From positions 1-64,000 of the IMG/VR virus record IMGVR_UViG_3300044631_000905: a stretch of DNA of 64,000 nt. The stretch is one strand, 5' to 3'. Shown one piece after another: positions 23,714 to 33,205 of this stretch. Source of the stretch: a virus. Numbering within the stretch: position 1 is the first letter of the stretch; each line of letters begins with the position of its first letter. A model generated the notes under the pieces. That model had not been told where the DNA came from. It worked only from the letters and a program-made list of their open reading frames with translations, and did no database searches. The position numbers and the translations under genes were made by a program.

Positions 23714-24232
23714 ATGACCGCTGAGTGGTACAAGGATCAACCAAGGAATAGGAATTTTCTAAATCCAGTTGGTTATCTTTTGAAATTAGATAAATTTGAA
23801 GGAACGGATTTCTTTTGTCAAAGAGCAAACGTTCCTGATATCACTATGCCAACAACAGAGTTTGCGACAAGATTTCGCAACCTACCTATTATCCCTGGAG
23901 GTGGTGTCACCTTTGGGGATTTTACTGTTCAATTTATTGTTGATGAAGATCTAAAGAATTATTATTCAATTCATAAGTGGATGCGTCAGAATGGCAGAGC
24001 AGATGATGATGCCGATACTCCACCAAAAGAAGAATATAGTAATGCTCAACTACACATTGTAACTTCATCATACAATCCCGCATTTATTGTATCGTTTGAG
24101 AATATTTTTCCAGTGTCATTGTCTGGTCTAGAATTCAATGCTACAATGACAGATGTAGAATATATTACTGCTGAAGTTACATTTAAGCATCAGCGATTTT
24201 TTATCCTTGACAAAAATATGAAACCCCTATGA
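23714..24232 (+). CDS. gp3: Tail completion and sheath stabiliser protein gp3
   Basis: 172 residues, a tail-tube-like fold by sequence character: FLNPVGYLLKLDKFEGTDFFCQRANVPDITMP, LPIIPGGGVTFGDFTVQFIVDEDL, and a C-terminal VEYITAEVTFKHQRFFI. The product and its place before uvsY match gp3 of cyanomyoviruses, which terminates the tail tube. It overlaps uvsY by ATGA, linking a virion gene to the recombination operon. Confidence 0.82.
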   Translation: MTAEWYKDQPRNRNFLNPVGYLLKLDKFEGTDFFCQRANVPDITMPTTEFATRFRNLPIIPGGGVTFGDFTVQFIVDEDLKNYYSIHKWMRQNGRADDDADTPPKEEYSNAQLHIVTSSYNPAFIVSFENIFPVSLSGLEFNATMTDVEYITAEVTFKHQRFFILDKNMKPL

Positions 24233-24702
24233 ATTTTGAAACTCTTCGTAATAAATTTGATCAACTACGTGAAGAATGGGCAGAAGATAGCGCGGTAGAT
24301 TTCCAGTTCAAGAACAAACAGTATACCACAGATCTTGGACAACTTGCGTTAGACATCCCTTTCCAACACAATAAATACTTAAACCATTACACTGATATCT
24401 CACAGATCAAAACTTCTCTGGAGTTTGAAATCAGAAAACTTGTAAAAGAAAAACGCGAATACTACAGCGGTGAAGCTGATGCTCGTGTTTACGCAGAAAA
24501 ACCTTTTGGCGGAAGAATTCAAACTTCCGAAAAAATGAAGACTTACCTAGAGAGTGATGATGAGATTATCAATCTTGAGGCGAAGATCAAGTATCTAGAC
24601 CAGATGTTGTACTGGTTGGATCAGGTTATGCGACAGATTTCAAATAGAGGGTTTCAGATCAAGAGTGCCATTGAATGGGAGAAATTTATTAATGGACAAT
24701 AA
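24229..24702 (+). CDS. uvsY: Recombination mediator UvsY
   Basis: 157 residues, helical and charged: LREEWAEDSAVDFQFKNKQYTTDL and the later EIINLEAKIKYLDQMLYWLDQVMRQISNRGFQI are typical of UvsY. It helps load UvsX on single-stranded DNA coated with gp32. It lies directly upstream of uvsW with a TAATG overlap, as in other T4-like phages. Confidence 0.9.
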   Translation: MNFETLRNKFDQLREEWAEDSAVDFQFKNKQYTTDLGQLALDIPFQHNKYLNHYTDISQIKTSLEFEIRKLVKEKREYYSGEADARVYAEKPFGGRIQTSEKMKTYLESDDEIINLEAKIKYLDQMLYWLDQVMRQISNRGFQIKSAIEWEKFINGQ

Positions 24703-26171
24703 TGACACTCCTTTCTGTTAAAAAGAAAAACGAAGTATACGTCACCATTCAGTCCGCAGAGCCCCATGTTCATATGGAGCTTTCGGACTATTTTACTTTT
24801 GAGGTTCCAGAAGCAAAGTTCTTAAAGAAAAATCCTCGTTACAAATACTGGGATGGAACTATTCGTCTGTATTCTCCTGGTACTGGCGAACTGTATGGTG
24901 GTTTAATGAAACACCTTGAGGTGTGGGCAGCGGAGCGTCAGTACACAATACAATACGAAAAGAATGATTGGTATGGCGATGTTCAAGAAACTAACGACTT
25001 TGTTTCTCCTGCTGGTATCAAAACATTTATGGACAAAATCACCAGAGAAGGAATTACTCCAAGAGAGTATCAATACCGTGCTGTCTACGAAGCAATAAAG
25101 AATAATCGCAAATTACTTCTTTCTCCTACGGGGTCGGGGAAATCTCTGATGATCTATTCCCTCGTCAGATACTATACTGCTACCAACAAGCAAACGTTGA
25201 TCATCGTCCCTACTACGTCCCTGGTAGAACAGATGGTTAATGACTTTAAAGATTACGGGTGGAATGCTGATGAGCATGTTCATAAAATTTACTCTGGTAA
25301 AGATAAGAATACTGATAAACCGATCATCATTTCCACCTGGCAATCAATCTATAAGTTTCCCAAGAGATACTTTGATGATTTTGATTGCGTGATTGGTGAT
25401 GAAGCACACCTGTTTAAGTCTAAATCACTTACTGGTATTATGACAAAGCTTCATAATGCGAAGTATAGATTTGGTTTTACTGGAACCCTTGATGGTAGTA
25501 AGACACACAAGTGGGTATTAGAAGGTTTGTTTGGTGATTGTGAGCGTGTAACAAAAACTGATGATCTTATTCGTGAAGGACATCTATCTAAATTTAGGAT
25601 CAAAGTTTTACTTTGTAAACATGCTCCACAATATTTTGATACATATCATGATGAAATTGATTATCTTGTCAATCATAAAGGAAGAAATAATTTAATCAAA
25701 AATCTTGTTAAAGATATTGATGGCAATACACTCGTGTTATTCAACTATGTGGAGAAGCATGGAGAACCACTTTTTGATCTAATAAATAACACAATAGATC
25801 CCACAAGAAAAATATTCTTTGTTCATGGTGGGACTGACGTTGAAGACAGAGAAGAAGTACGACAAATTACCGAGAGTGAAAACAATGCTGTGATCATTGC
25901 TTCATACGGTACTTTCTCAACTGGCATCAACATCAAAAGATTACACAATATTATTTTTGCTTCACCCAGTAAGTCACGTATACGTAATTTACAGTCCATC
26001 GGAAGGGTCCTACGTAAAGGTGAAGGAAAGGACATCGCAACCTTATATGATATTGCTGATGATATAGGTGGTCAAAATTATACACTAAAACATCTGAATG
26101 AAAGGGTTAATATTTACAACGAAGAAAACTTTAAGTATGAGGTTATTAAAGTAAATTTACGCGCAAGTTAA
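24702..26171 (+). CDS. uvsW: Helicase UvsW
   Basis: 489 residues, a superfamily 2 helicase. Motif I SPTGSGKSLM (around residue 140), motif II GDEAHLF (around 233), motif III FTGTLDG, and the C-terminal motif VI region QSIGRVLRKGEG. In T4, UvsW unwinds R-loops and branched DNA and drives the switch from origin- to recombination-dependent replication. The full set of motifs implies activity. Confidence 0.94.
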   Translation: MTLLSVKKKNEVYVTIQSAEPHVHMELSDYFTFEVPEAKFLKKNPRYKYWDGTIRLYSPGTGELYGGLMKHLEVWAAERQYTIQYEKNDWYGDVQETNDFVSPAGIKTFMDKITREGITPREYQYRAVYEAIKNNRKLLLSPTGSGKSLMIYSLVRYYTATNKQTLIIVPTTSLVEQMVNDFKDYGWNADEHVHKIYSGKDKNTDKPIIISTWQSIYKFPKRYFDDFDCVIGDEAHLFKSKSLTGIMTKLHNAKYRFGFTGTLDGSKTHKWVLEGLFGDCERVTKTDDLIREGHLSKFRIKVLLCKHAPQYFDTYHDEIDYLVNHKGRNNLIKNLVKDIDGNTLVLFNYVEKHGEPLFDLINNTIDPTRKIFFVHGGTDVEDREEVRQITESENNAVIIASYGTFSTGINIKRLHNIIFASPSKSRIRNLQSIGRVLRKGEGKDIATLYDIADDIGGQNYTLKHLNERVNIYNEENFKYEVIKVNLRAS

Positions 26172-26172
26172 T

Positions 26173-26571
26173 ATGGAAGAAGAATTTTATGCGACACTAA
26201 AATTAGTTTCTGGGGAAGAGATAGTAGCAAGGGTTTGCTATCTTCCAGATGAAGACAAACTTATGTTGGATAAACCATTAGCAGTTGAAACAGCAAAACA
26301 AAAAAAGGGTCACATGGAAGTGACTGGGTTTACTTTAAAAGAATGGATCTCAGCTACATTTGATGATATGTTTATTATCAAACGAGATCACATTCTTACG
26401 ATGACAGAATTGGATGAAACAATTGAAGAGTTCTATATAAAAACAGTTCAAAAAATTGAAAGCGCCAAAACGCTAATCGGTAGAGGAAACAAACTTCCCA
26501 GAAGAGCTGGTTATCTCGGGTCTATTAAGGAAGTGAAAAAATCTTTAGAAGATATCTATAAGAAAAGTTAA
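26173..26571 (+). CDS. Sm-like small protein, relative of 40302-41248 genes
   Basis: 132 residues. YATLKLVSGEEIVARVCYLPDEDKLMLDKPLAVE fits the beta-strand pattern of Sm-like folds (a strand with GxxI(V)ARV, then an LxxPL strand). The same pattern appears in three proteins at 40302-41248. The C-terminal part is a charged helix (VKKSLEDIYKK). Possibly RNA-binding; that is inference. Confidence 0.6.
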   Translation: MEEEFYATLKLVSGEEIVARVCYLPDEDKLMLDKPLAVETAKQKKGHMEVTGFTLKEWISATFDDMFIIKRDHILTMTELDETIEEFYIKTVQKIESAKTLIGRGNKLPRRAGYLGSIKEVKKSLEDIYKKS

Positions 26572-26639
26572 GAGCTCTATTTCCCTTGAACCCCTGACAG
26601 AGTTATTGTACTGGGTTTCTGAGGTCATGTCAAGCCCCC

Positions 26640-26668
26640 TTTACAATTGAACGATACGATGCTATACT
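26640..26668 (+). promoter_or_regulatory. Sigma70-type promoter before gp55
   Basis: TTTACA (26640-26645), a 17-nt spacer and TATACT (26663-26668) lie in the 136-nt gap before gp55. This is a host-type early/middle promoter, fitting the need to make the late sigma factor before late transcription. Confidence 0.75.
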
Positions 26669-26707
26669 TGATACAAATCATGTGAGACAACCGTGACATT
26701 CGCAGTA

Positions 26708-27202
26708 ATGACAAGAAAAAAACAGACAGAAAATTACGTCAATAACAAAGAGTTTCTTGCTGCGATCAGTGAGTACCGATCTAAGGTTATTGCTGCGAAG
26801 GAAGCTGGTAAACCTCGCCCCCGAGTAACAAACTACTTGGGGGAATGCTTCCTAAAAATTGCCACACATCTTTCTTACAAACCAAACTTTGTCAACTACA
26901 TGTTCCGTGAGGACATGATTTGTGACGGTATTGAAAACTGCTTACAGTATATTGATAACTTTGATCCAGAGAAATCAACTAACCCGTTTGCCTATTTCAC
27001 TCAAATTATCTACTACGCTTTTCTCCGCCGTATACAAAAGGAAAAGAAACAGCTTGAAATTAAAGGAAAAATTCTTGAACGATCAGGATATGACGAAGTG
27101 ATGCACACAGACACATTTGATGGTACAATGTCTGGTATGAACGCTTCCTATTCTGACATGGGAACTATCAAAGAAAGTATTGAAACCCGAATGAACCGAT
27201 GA
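26708..27202 (+). CDS. gp55: Late transcription sigma factor gp55
   Basis: 164 residues from ATG 26708; a GTG at 26693 would add five residues and neither start has a clear Shine-Dalgarno site. RKKQTENYVNNKEFLAAISEYR, a PNFVNYMFREDMICDGIENCLQYIDNFDP region-2-like core and FAYFTQIIYYAFLRRIQKEKKQ (promoter -10 recognition) are diagnostic. Together with the clamp gp45 it directs host RNA polymerase to the (C/A)TAAATA motifs found across the window. Confidence 0.92.
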   Translation: MTRKKQTENYVNNKEFLAAISEYRSKVIAAKEAGKPRPRVTNYLGECFLKIATHLSYKPNFVNYMFREDMICDGIENCLQYIDNFDPEKSTNPFAYFTQIIYYAFLRRIQKEKKQLEIKGKILERSGYDEVMHTDTFDGTMSGMNASYSDMGTIKESIETRMNR

Positions 27203-27411
27203 ATGATTATGAGTGGATTGATGAATGTTTCCGTGTCGAACAGAAACGCTTTGGAACTTGGTCTAGCTACGATAAAGAAGGTAAGGGCATCCTCACCACA
27301 CTTAGTAAGGAACACCTTATCGCTTCGACCCGTTGGTATCTACGAGCAAAACAAGAAGGGTTCTCTGAACCAACTATTCAATACGATGGAACTGTTGGAG
27401 GTAAACTATGA
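27199..27411 (+). CDS. Conserved small protein between gp55 and gp47
   Basis: 70 residues (WIDECFRVEQKRFGTWSSYDKEGKGILTTLSKEHLIASTRWYLRAKQEGF). A protein with this WxxYDKEGxG...TRxxLxxxQEG pattern is common in cyanomyoviruses. It is ATGA-coupled to gp55 and overlaps gp47, so it might be a transcription or recombination accessory. No function is established. Confidence 0.65.
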   Translation: MNDYEWIDECFRVEQKRFGTWSSYDKEGKGILTTLSKEHLIASTRWYLRAKQEGFSEPTIQYDGTVGGKL

Positions 27412-28448
27412 AGATCGCTCTAATTACTGACCAGCATCTTGATGGACGCAAAGGATCTCTGGCATTCTGGAATTACTTTCAGAAGTTTTATGATGAAGTA
27501 TTTTTTCCTATACTAGAAAAGAAAAAAGTTACTCACATTATTGACCTTGGAGATACATTTGACAATCGTAAGTCAATGGACTTCAATACATTTCATCGTG
27601 TGAAGGAGCATTACTTTGACAAACTACAAGGTTACAAAGTTCATATGCTTCTTGGTAATCATTGTACTTATTACAAAAATACCAACCGTATCAACTCACC
27701 TGAACTCTTACTGGAACAGTATTCAAACATCCGCATTTATTCTTCACCAGAGCATCTTACAATAGGTAGTAAGAAGTTCCTGATGTTGCCTTGGATCAAC
27801 GCAGAGAACCGTGATGATGTCTTAAAGCTACTTGAAACTTCTGATGCTGATATTTGTTGCGGTCACCTTGAACTTACTGGATTTGAAGTTACGCCTGGTA
27901 TGATGATGGATCATGGTATGGATCCAAAACTATTCCATCGTTTCAACCGTGTCTGGTCTGGACATTTTCATCATCGTTCAAAGAAAGGGAATATTCAGTA
28001 TCTTGGCAATCCTTATCAAATGTATTGGAATGATTACAAGGACACCCGTGGATTTCATATTTACGATACTCAAAGTGATAAACTTGAGTTTATCCCTAAC
28101 CCGTTCGAGATCTTCGAAAAGATTATCTACGACGACACAAAGGCAGACTACAACAAACAAGATGTGTCTGATTATAAAGACAAGTACATCAAGATCGTCG
28201 TTGATGAAAAGAAAGACTACCAAATGTTTGAAACGTTGGTTGATCGTCTTTACAACGTAGGAGTTCATGATGTAAAGATTATTGAAAATCTTGTTGGCGA
28301 AGACAGCAAAACCGACATCGAAATGTCCGCAAAAGATACATTAACACTTCTGAATGAGTATATTGATGAAGTAGAAATGACCGTCAGTAAATCAGATCTT
28401 AAGACACTTATGAGATCTCTATATATTGAGAGCTGTAACGTTGTCTAA
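27408..28448 (+). CDS. gp47: Recombination nuclease subunit gp47 (Mre11/SbcD type)
   Basis: 346 residues. Metallophosphoesterase motifs in order: ITDQHLD, DLGDTFDNRK, LGNHCTYY and a C-terminal GHFHHR. It forms the gp46/gp47 nuclease complex that resects ends for recombination-dependent replication and degrades host DNA. A DUF3110 gene separates it from gp46. Confidence 0.94.
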   Translation: MKIALITDQHLDGRKGSLAFWNYFQKFYDEVFFPILEKKKVTHIIDLGDTFDNRKSMDFNTFHRVKEHYFDKLQGYKVHMLLGNHCTYYKNTNRINSPELLLEQYSNIRIYSSPEHLTIGSKKFLMLPWINAENRDDVLKLLETSDADICCGHLELTGFEVTPGMMMDHGMDPKLFHRFNRVWSGHFHHRSKKGNIQYLGNPYQMYWNDYKDTRGFHIYDTQSDKLEFIPNPFEIFEKIIYDDTKADYNKQDVSDYKDKYIKIVVDEKKDYQMFETLVDRLYNVGVHDVKIIENLVGEDSKTDIEMSAKDTLTLLNEYIDEVEMTVSKSDLKTLMRSLYIESCNVV

Positions 28449-28449
28449 T

Positions 28450-28713
28450 ATGTACATCGTAACTTTGGAAGATCACCCAGATGGCGTATACTCTGTCTTT
28501 GATGAACAAGAAGACAGAGTAATTCCTATCTTTCAAGAAGAAGATGATGCTGACCGTTACCTTATGATGTTAGAAGAAGACCCAGACTATCCACCAATGC
28601 AGATAGTTGAGGTTGACGACCATGTTATAATAGGAGCATGTCAAGAGAGAGGACATAGGTTCTCAATCATAACTCCTGATGACTTTTTGATCCCACCCGA
28701 TGATTTAGAATGA
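28450..28713 (+). CDS. DUF3110-type protein
   Basis: The start is ATG 28450, just after the gp47 stop. The 87-residue acidic product, YIVTLEDHPDGVYSVFDEQEDRVIPIFQEEDDADRYLMML, resembles DUF3110, a small family of cyanobacteria and cyanophages. Function is unknown. Its steady presence between gp47 and gp46 suggests a link to recombination or only coupling. It overlaps gp46 by ATGA. Confidence 0.75.
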   Translation: MYIVTLEDHPDGVYSVFDEQEDRVIPIFQEEDDADRYLMMLEEDPDYPPMQIVEVDDHVIIGACQERGHRFSIITPDDFLIPPDDLE

Positions 28714-30440
28714 TTATTTTTAAAAAGATCCGATGGAAAAACTTTCTCTCTACTGGGAATGTTTTTAGTGAAGTTGATTTACAAGCAGCAAAAACAAATC
28801 TGATCATCGGTTCCAACGGAGCTGGTAAGAGTACCATTTTGGATGCTCTTACTTTTTCTTTGTTTGGCAAACCATTTCGTAAGATCAACAAGCCTCTGCT
28901 GGTTAATAGTATCAACGAAAAAGACTGTCTTACCGAAATTGAATTTAGCATCGGCAAGAATGATTACAAAGTGGTTCGTGGGATCAAACCAAACAAATTT
29001 GAGATCTATTGTAACGATCAGTTGTGGAACCAAGAAAGCACGGTTGTAGATCAGCAAAAGAACTTCGAACAAAACGTTCTCAAACTGAACTACAAATCAT
29101 TCACTCAGATTGTAGTGCTTGGTTCTTCAACTTTCGTTCCATTTATGCGTTTGCCTCTGGCACAACGCAGAGAGATCATCGAAGATATCCTTGATATTCA
29201 AGTATTCTCTACGATGAATATTCTTCTCAAAGATAAAGTCCGAGAGAATAATGAAGAGATCAAGAACCTTGACTATGAACTTCACCTCCTGGGAGAGAAG
29301 ATTGATATTCAGAAGAAGTATATGCTTGAACTGGAGAAAAAGACAAAGGAAGAGATTGACCGTAAGCAAAATAAAATTGCTGTATTGTTAGAAGATGAAA
29401 ACACACAGCATCATGAGATTGCGCGTCTGACTTCTGAAGTCGAAAAACATTCTAAAGAAATGGAAGCACTCTCAAATTCTTCTTCTAAGTTAAAGAAGTT
29501 AAACACCTTTCTCTTTAAAATCCAATCAAAACTTTCATCATGTCAAAAAGAACACCAGTTCTTTACTGACAATCATGTGTGTCCTACCTGTACTCAAGAC
29601 CTGAGTGAAGATTTTAGACAGAGTAAGATTGCTGAGGGAGAGGGTGAATTAAATAATCTCCAGACTGGTATTGAAGATCTGCTAGATGCCATCGCAAAAG
29701 AAGAGGAGCGAGAAAATGAATTCGCAAGACTATCAAAAATTATACTTGGCTTCAACTCTTCTATTACTCAAGCGAATTATCAGATTACTTCCATACGAAA
29801 AACAATCGGTGATATAGAAACCGAGATTAAAGAACTGGAAGAAACTAACCCAGACAAGAAAGCAGAGTTTGTCAAACTTGAAGGACTTGTTACGAATAAA
29901 AAAGATTTGGGCAAGACCTTTGCCGAATACAAGAAAGATCGTGATACACTATTGGTGGCATCGCAGTTGTTGAAAGACAACGGGATCAAGACCAGGATTA
30001 TCAAAACCTATCTCCCAGCGATGAACCAACTGATCAATCAATATCTTCAGCGTATGGATTTCTATGTGAATTTTACGTTGAATGAGAACTTTGAAGAGAT
30101 CATCAAATCCAGATATCGTGATGTGTTTTCTTATGATAGTTTCAGCGAAGGAGAGAAAGCTAGGATTGATATTGCTTTGTTGCTTACTTGGAGAGCTATT
30201 GCTAAGCTCAAGAATAGCGTGGATACTAACCTCCTTATTCTAGATGAGATCTTTGATAGTTCTTTGGATCAGCAAGGTGGCAGCGATCTCGGTTGGATCC
30301 TAAGAAACTTTGATGATAATACAAATGTATATGTCATCAGTCATCGAGAACAACTAGAAGGAAAGTTTGATAGAACAATTACAGCGGTGAAGGAAAAGAA
30401 TTTCTCCGTCATCCAGCAGACAGTTTCTGAACTGGACTAG
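28710..30440 (+). CDS. gp46: Recombination nuclease ATPase gp46 (Rad50/SbcC type)
   Basis: 576 residues. Walker A IGSNGAGKST (residues about 31-40), two coiled-coil arms flanking a zinc-hook VCPTCTQD (around 290), an ABC signature FSEGEKARIDIAL near 480, and Walker B NLLILDEIFDSSLD. It is the ATPase partner of gp47. The complete motif set implies function. Confidence 0.94.
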   Translation: MIIFKKIRWKNFLSTGNVFSEVDLQAAKTNLIIGSNGAGKSTILDALTFSLFGKPFRKINKPLLVNSINEKDCLTEIEFSIGKNDYKVVRGIKPNKFEIYCNDQLWNQESTVVDQQKNFEQNVLKLNYKSFTQIVVLGSSTFVPFMRLPLAQRREIIEDILDIQVFSTMNILLKDKVRENNEEIKNLDYELHLLGEKIDIQKKYMLELEKKTKEEIDRKQNKIAVLLEDENTQHHEIARLTSEVEKHSKEMEALSNSSSKLKKLNTFLFKIQSKLSSCQKEHQFFTDNHVCPTCTQDLSEDFRQSKIAEGEGELNNLQTGIEDLLDAIAKEEERENEFARLSKIILGFNSSITQANYQITSIRKTIGDIETEIKELEETNPDKKAEFVKLEGLVTNKKDLGKTFAEYKKDRDTLLVASQLLKDNGIKTRIIKTYLPAMNQLINQYLQRMDFYVNFTLNENFEEIIKSRYRDVFSYDSFSEGEKARIDIALLLTWRAIAKLKNSVDTNLLILDEIFDSSLDQQGGSDLGWILRNFDDNTNVYVISHREQLEGKFDRTITAVKEKNFSVIQQTVSELD

Positions 30441-30467
30441 GGGTGCCTCTAAGGGGGTGCCCCTTTT
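30439..30467 (+). terminator. Probable terminator after gp46
   Basis: AGGGG (30439-30443) pairs with CCCCT (30460-30464), with an inner CCTC/GGGG pairing, followed by TTTT. The stem is imperfect. A TGCTATGCT extended -10-like sequence (30467-30475) follows at once and may start the next operon. Confidence 0.6.
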
Positions 30468-30496
30468 GCTATGCTTACCACATCAGCAAAAAACCC

Positions 30497-32656
30497 ATGA
30501 CCCGCCAAGAAATCAAGGGCAACCTCGCCCGCCTACTCGCTACTGAGAACCTCGTTGTAGAGCACCGTAACTGCCCTACAGCGTGCTTCAACGTTGAGAC
30601 CCGTGTACTGACCCTCCCGAACTGGGACCGTGCTTCCAGCACCGTATACGATATGCTGGTGGGTCATGAAGTGGGACACGCTCTCTTTACTCCCAACGAA
30701 GACTGGACTGCCAAGGTAGATTGCCCCAAAGACTTCATCAACGTGATTGAGGATGCGCGTATCGAGAAGCTGATGAAGCGTAAGTATCCTGGTCTGCGTA
30801 AGTCTTTTGCTGGTGGGTATCAAGAACTGAATGCCCAAGATTTCTTTGGCATCAAAGGTGATGATCTGAATACTTATAGTTTGATTGACCGTATCAATCT
30901 TCACTTCAAGGTTGGTGCTGGTGCCTTCATTCCTTTCTCTGTTGATGAGCAAGTGTTTGTTGCTCGTACTGAGGAAGCAGAAAGCTTTGATGAAGTGCTC
31001 CAGATTGCTGTTGATGTTTATAACTTCAGCAAGCAAGAGAAAGAACTTGAGCAAGTTGATGCTAATGTTAATATTGACCAGACTACTCAAGGTGGGGGTG
31101 GTTCCACTCAATTTGGGGGTGATAATGAACCAGAAGAAGGTGATGCTGATGAAGATCAACCTTCTGGTGGCGCTGATCAGCAAGGTCAGCAAACTGGTGG
31201 TGCCACTCAACCGAAAGGTGAAGATGCTGATGCTGCTGGTGATGAAGGTGATGAAGAGAGTTCTAAAACTCAAGATGCGTTTGATCGTGCTTCTGAGCGC
31301 CTGACTAATACTTTCTCTGGTGGTAATACTTACTATGTTGAGATCCCAGACAGTGTGGTTCTTGATGAGTATGTTGCTGACTGGACTGAAGTCCATGACT
31401 GGATTGATGAGCAGCGTGAAGGTCTTAATGATATTCTGCTTGAGACTGCTTACGACGGTGTTGATGCTGACTATCAATCTTTCCGTAAGCAATCTCAGAA
31501 AGAAGTAAATTATCTGGTAAAAGAGTTTGAGTGTCGCAAATCTGCTGATGCTTATGCTCGTGCTGGTCAATCCAAGACTGGTGTGCTTGACACTACCAAG
31601 ATTCACACGTATCTTTACAACGAAGATATCTTCAAGAAAGTTACTGTTCTTCCTGACGGTAAGAACCATGGTCTGCTGTTCCTTCTGGACTGGTCTGGTT
31701 CGATGCAGCGTGAGATCTTTGCTACTGTCAAACAGCTTCTGAACCTTACTGCCTTCTGTAAGAAAGTTCAGATCCCGTTTGAGGTGTATGCTTTCACGAA
31801 CGATTACTTCCCTGTTCGTCGTGCCAAGGAAGGTAAATCTCCGTATGTTTCTAATGATGAATACTTTGCCGCTAATGGTTGCCATGATGGCAAAGTGTAT
31901 CTCCAGAAAGGTATGTTCCATCTGGTGAATTTTGTTTCTTCTCGTTCTAACGGCAAAGACTATGAGCGTATGTGCCGTAATCTTTTCCGAGAAGCATACA
32001 CCTATACCTACCACACTTACTATGGTGCCACTACTGGTCTTGGTTTGTCTGGCACTCCTCTGAACGAGGGTATCGTGATGCTCAACTACATCATTCCTCA
32101 GTTCAAGAAACAGAACGATCTTCAGAAAGTAAATGTCTGTATTCTTTCTGATGGTGAAGCTTGCCAGACTTCCTATGGTCGTAAGTTGTATGATGAATAC
32201 CGTGATAGGAACTATGTTCGTCCTCGCCGTCTAGACAACAGCACTTGTTTGCGTGATCGTCAAACTGGTCGTGTCTACAAACCGTTTGAAGGTTGGGATG
32301 GTAACACCAATACGTTCATTCAACAACTGCGTGACCGTAATCCTGGCGTGAATGTGTTGGGTTTCCGTATTCTTTCTGGTTCCCAACTCTCCAACTTCGT
32401 CTGCTCCTATGCTGACATTGATTATTATGGAGAAGTTCAGAAGCAGTGGAAGAAAGAGAAGTCTGCTATCATCCCGCATCCCAAAGCATTCACCGCTTTG
32501 TATGCCATCAGTAACAGTTCTCTTGACGAGAGTTCTGTGTTTGATGTAGAGTCTGGTGCCAACAAGGGTGACATTACCAAAGCATTCAAAAAGATGCTGA
32601 ATTCTAAAACCACCAACAAAAAACTTCTTAATTCTTTCGTGGAGTATGTCGCATGA
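30497..32656 (+). CDS. CobT-like VWA protein with HExxH motif
   Basis: 719 residues from ATG 30497. The N-terminal domain has GHEVGHALF (H57, E58, H61), a zinc metallopeptidase-like motif. Residues about 190-265 are a Gly/Gln/Asp/Glu-rich linker. The C-terminal VWA domain has the MIDAS DWSGSMQ (around residue 398). This plan recalls CobT, the partner of the AAA ATPase CobS in cobalt chelatase, and a CobS-like gene lies two genes downstream. Cyanophage copies are often named peptidase. The real substrate is unknown; metal insertion or an AAA/VWA chaperone are both possible. Codon use is CGT/CTG/GGT-rich, unlike the tail genes. Confidence 0.8.
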   Translation: MTRQEIKGNLARLLATENLVVEHRNCPTACFNVETRVLTLPNWDRASSTVYDMLVGHEVGHALFTPNEDWTAKVDCPKDFINVIEDARIEKLMKRKYPGLRKSFAGGYQELNAQDFFGIKGDDLNTYSLIDRINLHFKVGAGAFIPFSVDEQVFVARTEEAESFDEVLQIAVDVYNFSKQEKELEQVDANVNIDQTTQGGGGSTQFGGDNEPEEGDADEDQPSGGADQQGQQTGGATQPKGEDADAAGDEGDEESSKTQDAFDRASERLTNTFSGGNTYYVEIPDSVVLDEYVADWTEVHDWIDEQREGLNDILLETAYDGVDADYQSFRKQSQKEVNYLVKEFECRKSADAYARAGQSKTGVLDTTKIHTYLYNEDIFKKVTVLPDGKNHGLLFLLDWSGSMQREIFATVKQLLNLTAFCKKVQIPFEVYAFTNDYFPVRRAKEGKSPYVSNDEYFAANGCHDGKVYLQKGMFHLVNFVSSRSNGKDYERMCRNLFREAYTYTYHTYYGATTGLGLSGTPLNEGIVMLNYIIPQFKKQNDLQKVNVCILSDGEACQTSYGRKLYDEYRDRNYVRPRRLDNSTCLRDRQTGRVYKPFEGWDGNTNTFIQQLRDRNPGVNVLGFRILSGSQLSNFVCSYADIDYYGEVQKQWKKEKSAIIPHPKAFTALYAISNSSLDESSVFDVESGANKGDITKAFKKMLNSKTTNKKLLNSFVEYVA

Positions 32657-33162
32657 ACATTTTTGTCACCTCGCCATTTCCTGCCGAGAGTGCCATTTGT
32701 TTGCCAGATAAACATATCGTAAAGATGCCACTTGAGTGTTGCCAGATGTTATCCATCGTGGCATCCAAGTGGTATCATAATTATGGTCCTATTCATAAAG
32801 CAGATGGTATCGCATATCGCACAGAAAAGGGTGCGTTTCGCAATCACCCATGTACTAAGTGGGCATCTGAAACTATTGATAATGCCTATTGGTTGATTAA
32901 GTGGGGCATGAACTTGTGTGATGAATACTCTGTTCGTTATGGTAAGTTTCATTCTTGCTACAACACTTTGCTGGAAGCATATTATCTTTTCCCCAAAGGT
33001 AAGATCACAGAGGTGACACCATTTGCTCGTGCGATGCCTGATGAATATAAATTAGACACCAGTATTGACACCTTCACGGCATACAAAATGTATATTGCCA
33101 GCAAGCCATGGGTGGCATCCAACTACCTGCGTATGCCACTTCGCAAACCGTCCTGGGTCTGA
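32653..33162 (+). CDS. Conserved phage/bacterial protein, pyrimidine-dimer-glycosylase-like
   Basis: 169 residues. The pattern PDKHIVKMPLECCQMLS, FRNHPCTKWASETIDNAYWLIKWGMNLCDEYSVRYGK and a C-terminal YLRMPLRKPSW matches a conserved family seen in marine phages and bacteria. As I recall, some members are annotated as pyrimidine dimer DNA glycosylases. The name is uncertain. It overlaps the VWA gene by ATGA and separates it from the CobS-like gene. Confidence 0.6.
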   Translation: MNIFVTSPFPAESAICLPDKHIVKMPLECCQMLSIVASKWYHNYGPIHKADGIAYRTEKGAFRNHPCTKWASETIDNAYWLIKWGMNLCDEYSVRYGKFHSCYNTLLEAYYLFPKGKITEVTPFARAMPDEYKLDTSIDTFTAYKMYIASKPWVASNYLRMPLRKPSWV

Positions 33163-33205
33163 CGCCAAACCGCCCTGCCTGCCCTATACTAAGTACATCA
33201 ACGAA

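Noticed and set aside
30533-32014. A 493-codon open frame on the minus strand opposite the VWA gene
   Set aside because: The plus strand has clear domains. The antisense frame is low in domain content and follows from the biased codons of the sense gene.
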